From positions 1 through 64,000 of the forward strand of contig JAAEUI010000005.1 in the NCBI GenBank assembly GCA_024227475.1: DNA of 64,000 bases. Direction: 5' to 3'. This DNA is from Paracoccaceae bacterium (GTDB lineage Bacteria; Pseudomonadota; Alphaproteobacteria; Rhodobacterales; Rhodobacteraceae). The notes under the pieces are model-generated. The model did no database searches. It was not told the DNA's origin and was given only the letters and a program-made list of their open reading frames with translations. Position numbers and translations under genes: made by a program. Shown here in pieces: positions 59,201 to 64,000 of this stretch. Positions within the stretch are counted from its first letter, which is position 1. Every line of letters starts with the position of its first letter.

Positions 59201-60412
59201 ATGCAACCCTTCCAAGGCATCCGCGTACTTGACCTGACCCATGTGCTGGCCGGGCCGTTCTGCACCTTTCAGCTCGGCGTGCTGGGGGCGGATGTGATAA
59301 AGATTGAACCACCCGACAACCCGGATATGACGCGGGAAGAAGGCGTATCGCCAGCCTTGAACACCGATCTGCGCGGCACCTACTTCATGGCCCAGTCGGC
59401 CGGAAAGCGGTCATTGGCGCTCGACTTGGCCGTACCCCAAGGTAAGGCACTGTTCCTGAAGCTGGTGAAATCCGCAGATGTACTGGTACAGAATTACGCA
59501 GGGGATGCGCTGGATGGGCTGGGGCTGGATTATAAAACCCTGGCTGAGGTAAACCCGCAACTGATCTATTGCTCGCTTTCCGGCTTTGGCCGCACCGGGC
59601 CCAAAGCAGAGCACCCGGCCTATGACATCGTTATTCAGGCCTGGTCCGGGATCATGGCGGCCAACGGCTGGTCCGAGGAGGATGCACCGCTGCGTGTCGG
59701 CCCGCCGATGGTGGATTATGGCACCGGTGCGCAGGCGGCGATGGCGATTTCAGCGGCGCTGTTCCAGCGGACCCGCACCGGGCGTGGCCAGTTCATCGAC
59801 GTGGCCATGGCCGATTGCGCGATGATGCTGATGTCGGCCCATGTCACTGACACGATAGCCACTGGTAAAGCGCCGGATCGGCACGGGAACGCACATCCGA
59901 AACTGCCGACCTATTCGGCCTACAAAGCCAGTGACGGCTGGATCATGCTCGGTGCTTATACGAACCGGCAGGCGGCTGCGTTGATGCGGGTGCTGGGGTT
60001 TTCGGCAGAAGCTGACGAGATTGCAGCCACGCCCCGCGCGGACATCGGCAAGCGGGCGGAACATGACCGGGCCCTGATCACAGGGCGGATAGCAGAAGAG
60101 ACAGCACAGCATTGGGAAGACGTGCTGAACGCCGCCCATGTTCCCGCAGCGCGGGTGCGGCGGGTTGCAGAGGCGCTGTCCGAAGAGCAGACAACGACGC
60201 GTGGGGTAATCGGGTCTTACGGAGCGCCGGTTGGCCTTGGCGGACCAGACAGGCTGACGGTCGCGGGCTTTGGGTTTGAAGAAGGAGGACCGGAACTGGC
60301 CGGTCCCCCACCGAGATTCGGCGAAAATAGCGCCGGGATCCTGGCTGACATTGGGGTAGACGAGGCTGAATTCGCACGGTTGGAGGATGCCCGGGTAGTG
60401 AAGAGCCCCTGA
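59201..60412 (+). CDS. CaiB/BaiF family CoA-transferase
   Basis: The product has 403 residues. Class III CoA-transferase features: GIRVLDLTHVLAGPF, DVIKIEPP, YCSLSGFGRTGP, YDIVIQAWSGIM, and the catalytic Asp expected in QFIDVAMAD (about residue 205). The acid substrate is not predictable. It stands alone between TraB/GumN and the minus-strand thpR. Confidence 0.92.
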   Translation: MQPFQGIRVLDLTHVLAGPFCTFQLGVLGADVIKIEPPDNPDMTREEGVSPALNTDLRGTYFMAQSAGKRSLALDLAVPQGKALFLKLVKSADVLVQNYAGDALDGLGLDYKTLAEVNPQLIYCSLSGFGRTGPKAEHPAYDIVIQAWSGIMAANGWSEEDAPLRVGPPMVDYGTGAQAAMAISAALFQRTRTGRGQFIDVAMADCAMMLMSAHVTDTIATGKAPDRHGNAHPKLPTYSAYKASDGWIMLGAYTNRQAAALMRVLGFSAEADEIAATPRADIGKRAEHDRALITGRIAEETAQHWEDVLNAAHVPAARVRRVAEALSEEQTTTRGVIGSYGAPVGLGGPDRLTVAGFGFEEGGPELAGPPPRFGENSAGILADIGVDEAEFARLEDARVVKSP

Positions 60413-60465
60413 CACAAAAATATTCCGCATGAGGAACATTTACTGTTTATTAACAGCTGGTTAAT

Positions 60466-61002
60466 TCAGTGGTATTCAATCAAGACTTCGTGCCTCGCTC
60501 CGGTGGGTAAAAGCGTTGAGCGATACAGGCAGAAGCACTCAGCCGGGAACGCTGGCCGGCTGAAACCGGCATTGGCTGCCAGGAACCCTGCCAACCGCTG
60601 GGATTCGTGCGGCGGAGTAGTTCGGCTGAACCGCGCCAGCGTGACGTGCGGACGGAACGTTTCACGTCTGAGCTGGATCCCGACAGAGCGGGCCGCCTTG
60701 CGGATTTCCTTGTGCAACCGGATCAATGGTGCGCTTTGTTTCACACCAGTAATAAGCAGCTTGGGGTGATTGCCGCCAAAGGTATCGAGGCCACAGAGCG
60801 AGAGGCCAAAGCCCCCGGGCGAAAGAACCGAAAGAGCCTCGTGCAGGTCCGCAGCGACGGCCTGCGGCTGCTCGTCCAGAAAGGCCAATGTCAGGTGCAG
60901 GTTTTCTGCCGGAACCAACCGCCCGGCAGGGAGTGCGGCCTGCAAAGACTCCAGCGCGGCTATGATGTGGCTTGGAAGTGGAATCGCCAAAAAAATACGC
61001 AT
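60466..61002 (-). CDS. thpR: RNA 2',3'-cyclic phosphodiesterase ThpR
   Basis: The product has 178 residues from the ATG at 61002 (an upstream ATG at 61026 would add 8). The two HxTx motifs of the 2H family are present: HLTLAF near residue 40 and HVTLARF near 125. The enzyme opens 2',3'-cyclic phosphates on RNA ends (formerly called 2'-5' RNA ligase). Two palindromic repeats lie directly upstream. Confidence 0.92.
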   Translation of the reverse strand: MRIFLAIPLPSHIIAALESLQAALPAGRLVPAENLHLTLAFLDEQPQAVAADLHEALSVLSPGGFGLSLCGLDTFGGNHPKLLITGVKQSAPLIRLHKEIRKAARSVGIQLRRETFRPHVTLARFSRTTPPHESQRLAGFLAANAGFSRPAFPAECFCLYRSTLLPTGARHEVLIEYH

Positions 61003-61013
61003 GGGTTCGAGCC

Positions 61014-61062
61014 TAGAGCCTTTCACGAATTATTGGAATCACCAATGAATCGTGAAAAGCTG
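61014..61062. repeat. Palindromic intergenic element
   Basis: AGCCTTTCACGA (61017-61028) faces TCGTGAAAAGCT (61050-61061) with one G/A difference, with inner arms ATTGG (61032-61036) and CCAAT (61042-61046). It starts with TAGAGCC. It directly neighbours another copy. Confidence 0.6.
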
Positions 61063-61076
61063 TGATACCAGATACT

Positions 61077-61128
61077 TAGACCAGCGTTTCACGTTCAATC
61101 TGGAGCAGATCAAAAGTGAAACGCTCTA
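61077..61128. repeat. Palindromic intergenic element
   Basis: AGCGTTTCAC (61083-61092) faces GTGAAACGCT (61116-61125) perfectly, with core AATCTGGAGCAGATCA. Ends read TAGACC and CTCTA, so TA flanks both sides. It lies just after the marR stop. Confidence 0.7.
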
Positions 61129-61155
61129 ATGTAAGATGACTCCACTTGGAAATAC

Positions 61156-61602
61156 TCAGCTTTTTTCGGATGCCCGGTCCCGCATATTTGTAATTACCCG
61201 GCTCATCAGGTCCAGAAATTGCGTGCGCTCTGCATGGGCCAATCCTTCCAGCGCCTCAGCGTTTTGAGTCTTGGCAGCGATAACAGCATCCGCTTCGACC
61301 TGTCGCGCTTTCTCGGTCAGGAAAATCGACTGTGCCCGCCCGTCTTTGGGGTGCGCCTTTCGCTCGATCAGCCCGTCCCGCTCCATCCGGCGAATTGTAT
61401 TGGCCATGGTTGCCTGCTCCACATCCAGCAGTACAACCAACTCCTTTTGCGTCAGCCCGTCCCGGTTCCACAATTCCAGCAGTGTCATGAATTGCGCCGG
61501 AGCCAGACCCAGCGGTTTGATCCGCGCCTGCAGTCCCGAGGCAAACAACCGCGCCATGTGATTGGCCAGATAGCCAGCCGATTTCGTTTTTTCCATTTCC
61601 AT
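61156..61602 (-). CDS. MarR-family transcriptional regulator
   Basis: The product has 148 residues. The winged helix reads LTQKELVVLLDVEQATMANT (recognition helix) and MERDGLIERKAHPKDGRAQS (wing, with the conserved DGR). It is divergent from a small membrane-protein gene with 74 bases between that contain two operator-like palindromes, so it probably represses both itself and that gene. A second ATG at 61596 is possible. Confidence 0.92.
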   Translation of the reverse strand: MEMEKTKSAGYLANHMARLFASGLQARIKPLGLAPAQFMTLLELWNRDGLTQKELVVLLDVEQATMANTIRRMERDGLIERKAHPKDGRAQSIFLTEKARQVEADAVIAAKTQNAEALEGLAHAERTQFLDLMSRVITNMRDRASEKS

Positions 61603-61617
61603 GATGCAGATTTACGC

Positions 61618-61659
61618 TTGCATAGCGTACTATGCAACTATATATACATAGCGAGCTAT
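61618..61659. promoter_or_regulatory. Operator-like palindromes between marR and the membrane-protein gene
   Basis: TTGCATAG (61618-61625) faces CTATGCAA (61630-61637) perfectly around CGTA, a 20-bp dyad of MarR-operator type. A second, shorter dyad ATAGC (61648-61652) / GCTAT (61655-61659) shares the ATAG half. The two centres are about 26 bases apart. Confidence 0.7.
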
Positions 61660-61676
61660 CTAAAAGGAACAGAATC

Positions 61677-62120
61677 ATGAATACACGGATACACGCAATT
61701 GCAGGCGCCGTTGCGCTGCTGACCATCTCGGCCTTCTGGCTGTCCACCGTGACGTCTGAATTGTTCGGATCTCATGCCCAGATCACCAGCGTTAAAACAG
61801 CGGTCCTCTGGGGAATGTTGTTGCTGATCCCGGCCATGGCAACCGCAGGGGCCACCGGGTTTTCACTGGCCAAAAAACGCCGCGGCAAAAACATCGAGAC
61901 CAAGCAGAAGCGGATGAAAATCATTGCCGCGAATGGCCTGCTAATCTTGCTTCCCTCTGCGGTATTTCTGGCGCTGCGGGCCCAGGCCGGGATGTTTGAC
62001 GGCTGGTTTTACACCATTCAGGCGCTGGAAGTGCTGGCGGGTGCAACAAACATCACCCTGTTGTCGCAGAACATGCGCGACGGGCTGGCCATGACCCGGC
62101 GCAGGCGTGCAGTGTCCTGA
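61677..62120 (+). CDS. Four-helix membrane protein, MarR-linked
   Basis: The product has 147 residues from the ATG at 61677 (AAAAGGAAC upstream). Four membrane helices are seen (about 5-24, 38-58, 80-98, 108-128), with a basic loop (AKKRRGKNIETKQKRMK). I do not recognise the family. The divergent MarR gene and shared operators suggest a stress- or compound-induced membrane function. Confidence 0.8.
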   Translation: MNTRIHAIAGAVALLTISAFWLSTVTSELFGSHAQITSVKTAVLWGMLLLIPAMATAGATGFSLAKKRRGKNIETKQKRMKIIAANGLLILLPSAVFLALRAQAGMFDGWFYTIQALEVLAGATNITLLSQNMRDGLAMTRRRRAVS

Positions 62121-62150
62121 AAACAGCTTCACCGGGTCTGACCGGGGTCG

Positions 62151-62462
62151 TTACCCCTCGGTCACATTCTCGTGGAACGCCACCTCAAACTCCGCCTGTT
62201 TTTCTGCGCTGGCATCGGTCTGATACTTGTTTTTCCATTCAGCTGAAGACATCCCGTAAAACGCCGCCCGGCCAGCTTCCTTGTCCATCTCGATGCCCCG
62301 TTCGTTGGCGGCTTCCTGATACCAGCGGCTGAGGCAGTTGCGGCAGAACCCGGCGAGATTCATCATGTCGATATTCTGCACATCAGTGCGTTTTTCCATC
62401 AGATGTTCACGCAACCGGCGAAAGGCGGCGGCTTCGAGTTCGGTCTGGGTTTGTTTGTCCAT
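62151..62462 (-). CDS. DUF1244 domain protein
   Basis: The product has 103 residues from the ATG at 62462. The DUF1244 core is clear: LREHLMEKRTDVQNIDMMNL, GFCRNCLSRWYQEAANERG and GMSSAEWKNKYQ. The CRNC pair may bind a metal. It lies 16 bases after the stop of the N-formylglutamate amidohydrolase gene on the same strand. Function unknown. Confidence 0.9.
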   Translation of the reverse strand: MDKQTQTELEAAAFRRLREHLMEKRTDVQNIDMMNLAGFCRNCLSRWYQEAANERGIEMDKEAGRAAFYGMSSAEWKNKYQTDASAEKQAEFEVAFHENVTEG

Positions 62463-62478
62463 TGTGTCTCTCCGGGTG

Positions 62479-63231
62479 TCAGGCGGCAACGCTTACTGAC
62501 GAAATGGCGCGTTGCAATAATGGGGCAAGTCGTTCGGCCCAGCGAACCTCACCTTCGGGTGTGTCGATCAGGTCATGGCGCAACTCAATCAGCGTGTGCA
62601 GCCGGTTGTGTGCGGTGCCGTGGCGATCCATACAATCGCCCTTCAACTCGCCGTTATAGGGCTGGTTGTCGCCGATGCAGAGGTCCTTTTCGCCGGCCAA
62701 TTCGCGAAGCAACGCATCCCCAAGTCGGCGGTCACGCCCTGAAAGAACACCAACATGCCAGGGCCGGGGCCCTCTGGTGGTCAGTTTCGGAGTAAACGAA
62801 TGAATCGAGATCAGTATCGGGCGGTCCCGTGCTGCAATCAGGCTCTTGAGCGCGGCATGATACGGTCGGTAACACAGGTTCAGGCGGTGTTCCTTTTCTT
62901 CAGCACCCGCATTACGGTTGCCCGGAATTATTGTTCCGTCATAAAGTTGCATCAATAGGGTCGGGTCTTCCTCGCCGCGGTTTGGGTCGACCACGAGGCG
63001 CGAGAAATTCGAGCAGATAACCGGAGCATTCAGCAACTCGCCCAGCCGCTGGGACACACCCTTGGCCCCGACATCAAAGGCGATATGGCGCTTCATGTCA
63101 GCGCCAGGCAGGCCAAGATCTCCGCCCCGCACCTGGGGCGGCACAAAATTGCTGGCGTGATCACAGACAATCACGGTGCCAGAACTCCGCTCCATTCCGC
63201 TTGTCACGTAAGGTACATAATCTTTGGGCAT
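62479..63231 (-). CDS. N-formylglutamate amidohydrolase family protein
   Basis: The product has 250 residues. Family segments: VIVCDHASNFVPP at the start, HIAFDVGAKGV with metal ligands, ISIHSFTP, HVGVLSGRD and the end HTLIELRHDLIDTPEG. These enzymes release formate from N-formylglutamate in histidine breakdown; this single-gene context (no hut genes nearby) leaves the true substrate open. Confidence 0.9.
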   Translation of the reverse strand: MPKDYVPYVTSGMERSSGTVIVCDHASNFVPPQVRGGDLGLPGADMKRHIAFDVGAKGVSQRLGELLNAPVICSNFSRLVVDPNRGEEDPTLLMQLYDGTIIPGNRNAGAEEKEHRLNLCYRPYHAALKSLIAARDRPILISIHSFTPKLTTRGPRPWHVGVLSGRDRRLGDALLRELAGEKDLCIGDNQPYNGELKGDCMDRHGTAHNRLHTLIELRHDLIDTPEGEVRWAERLAPLLQRAISSVSVAA

Positions 63232-63355
63232 AACCTACCTGAATCGATTTGATATGGGATAGCCTTGTATAAGCGCAAGAACCAGCGGGAAATGACCTTA
63301 CAAGTCGAACCAGAGCGGTTATACAGTGGCCAACCGCTGAAAAGGACAGGGAATA

Positions 63356-64000
63356 ATGAAGCGCCGGATGAGAAAAGTGAAAGTTGTGGCCACGCTTGGC
63401 CCGGCTTCAGAGAACTACGACACGATCCGGGGACTGTTTGAGGCGGGCGCGGATGTGTTCCGCCTGAACATGAGCCATGGCACGCACAGCGAGATTCGCG
63501 ACAAGCACCAGATCATCCGTGATGTAGAACGCGATGTCGGACGGCCGATTGGTATTCTGGCAGATTTGCAGGGACCCAAACTGCGTTGCGGTACATTCGC
63601 CAATGGCGCTGAAGAACTTGTTGAGGGGGCAAGTTTTCGGTTTGATCTGGATGAAACACCGGGTGACGTCAGCCGGGTGTGTCTGCCCCATATCGAGATT
63701 TTCGAGGCGCTGGAACCGGGCGCGGGCCTGTTGGTGAATGACGGTAAAATCCGACTGAAGGTTTCAACTTGTGGCGGAGACTTTGCGGACTGCACGGTCG
63801 AAGTTGGAGGGACAATTTCCAATCGCAAGGGCGTGAATGTGCCCGATGTCGTGTTGCCGCTCGCCGCTTTGTCGGAAAAAGACCTCAAGGACCTCGAATT
63901 CGTCTGTGGCCTTGGCGTCGAATGGCTCGCCCTGTCATTTGTGCAGCGCCCCGAGGATGTCACCGAGGCCAAGAAGCTGGTTGATGGCCGGGCGTCGATC
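63356..64000 (+). CDS. pyk: Pyruvate kinase, N-terminal part (runs off the window)
   Basis: The first 215 codons are present and open to the window end. The start at 63356 has AGGACAGGGA upstream; an ATG at 63368 is possible. It shows the typical N-terminus KVVATLGPASENYD, FRLNMSHG, and ILADLQGPKLR, then the B domain and LPLAALSEKDLKDLEF, LALSFVQRPEDV. It makes pyruvate and ATP from phosphoenolpyruvate in glycolysis. The regulatory C-domain lies beyond the window. Confidence 0.94.
   Translation, partial: MKRRMRKVKVVATLGPASENYDTIRGLFEAGADVFRLNMSHGTHSEIRDKHQIIRDVERDVGRPIGILADLQGPKLRCGTFANGAEELVEGASFRFDLDETPGDVSRVCLPHIEIFEALEPGAGLLVNDGKIRLKVSTCGGDFADCTVEVGGTISNRKGVNVPDVVLPLAALSEKDLKDLEFVCGLGVEWLALSFVQRPEDVTEAKKLVDGRASI

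Overview
The window looks like a chromosomal segment from an alphaproteobacterium, most likely a Rhodobacteraceae (Roseobacter-type) species. The evidence is gene content and order: ftsE-ftsX-plsC divergent from an MJ0042-type zinc-ribbon protein, phaA-phaB, tlpA/argH/lptM and lysA/TIGR02302, a DUF2783 protein behind a FAD monooxygenase, a mixed cob/cbi cluster, and the dgcN-dgcA D-glutamate genes. This placement is inference from recognised families; no rRNA or other marker is present. No tRNA, rRNA, CRISPR array or prophage was recognised.

Layout. 1-145 is the right end of an IS630-type element that has removed the 5' part of a DUF3131 gene. 130-13555 is a compact + strand envelope locus: DUF3131 remnant, secreted Gln/Asn-rich protein, ABC transporter-like protein with degenerate catalytic motifs, HlyD-type adaptor, very large alpha-2-macroglobulin with a PAN domain, and penicillin-binding protein 1C. 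13767-17781 holds metabolic genes (FAD monooxygenase + DUF2783, metallophosphatase, GAPDH). 17794-28207 is the cobalamin region: cbiB, cobD and DUF1636 on the minus strand; then a receiver-like protein; then a tightly overlapping + strand operon cbiX-cobH-cobL-cobI-cbiG/cobJ-unknown-cobM. 28536-34738 carries a small conserved protein, the zinc-ribbon protein, ftsEX, plsC and a U32 protein. 34814-37854 (minus) holds phaB, phaA and an EAL protein. 37993-42550 holds tag, a sterol-desaturase family gene, a glycosyltransferase broken by a 19-bp tandem duplication, and tlpA. 42588-52704 contains argH, lptM, a 4.7-kb block of accessory genes, lysA with an in-frame stop, and a TIGR02302/DUF4175 protein. 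52764-64000 holds a hydrolase, an MFS transporter, a D-glutamate/D-amino-acid operon (dgcN-dgcA-dat), TraB/GumN, a CoA-transferase, thpR, a MarR/membrane-protein pair, DUF1244, an N-formylglutamate amidohydrolase and the start of pyruvate kinase.

How the parts work together. The cob genes describe corrin-ring methylation with early cobalt insertion (CbiX, CbiG present) followed by side-chain attachment (CobD, CbiB); several steps are not in the window. argH and (if functional) lysA finish arginine and lysine synthesis, while phaA/phaB feed acetyl-CoA into polyhydroxybutyrate. dgcN/dgcA/dat form a likely route for using D-glutamate and other D-amino acids. The most unusual region is 130-13555, where an apparently catalytically dead ABC protein sits with an adaptor, a thioester-type alpha-2-macroglobulin and a peptidoglycan synthase.

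Three genes look damaged (DUF3131 by IS630, a family 2 glycosyltransferase by tandem duplication, lysA by a nonsense codon). A family of small palindromic intergenic repeats has ends resembling the IS630 end, which suggests past IS630/MITE activity. Start codons were chosen from domain limits, overlaps and ribosome-binding sites. All functional statements are from reading the sequence; no database search was run.
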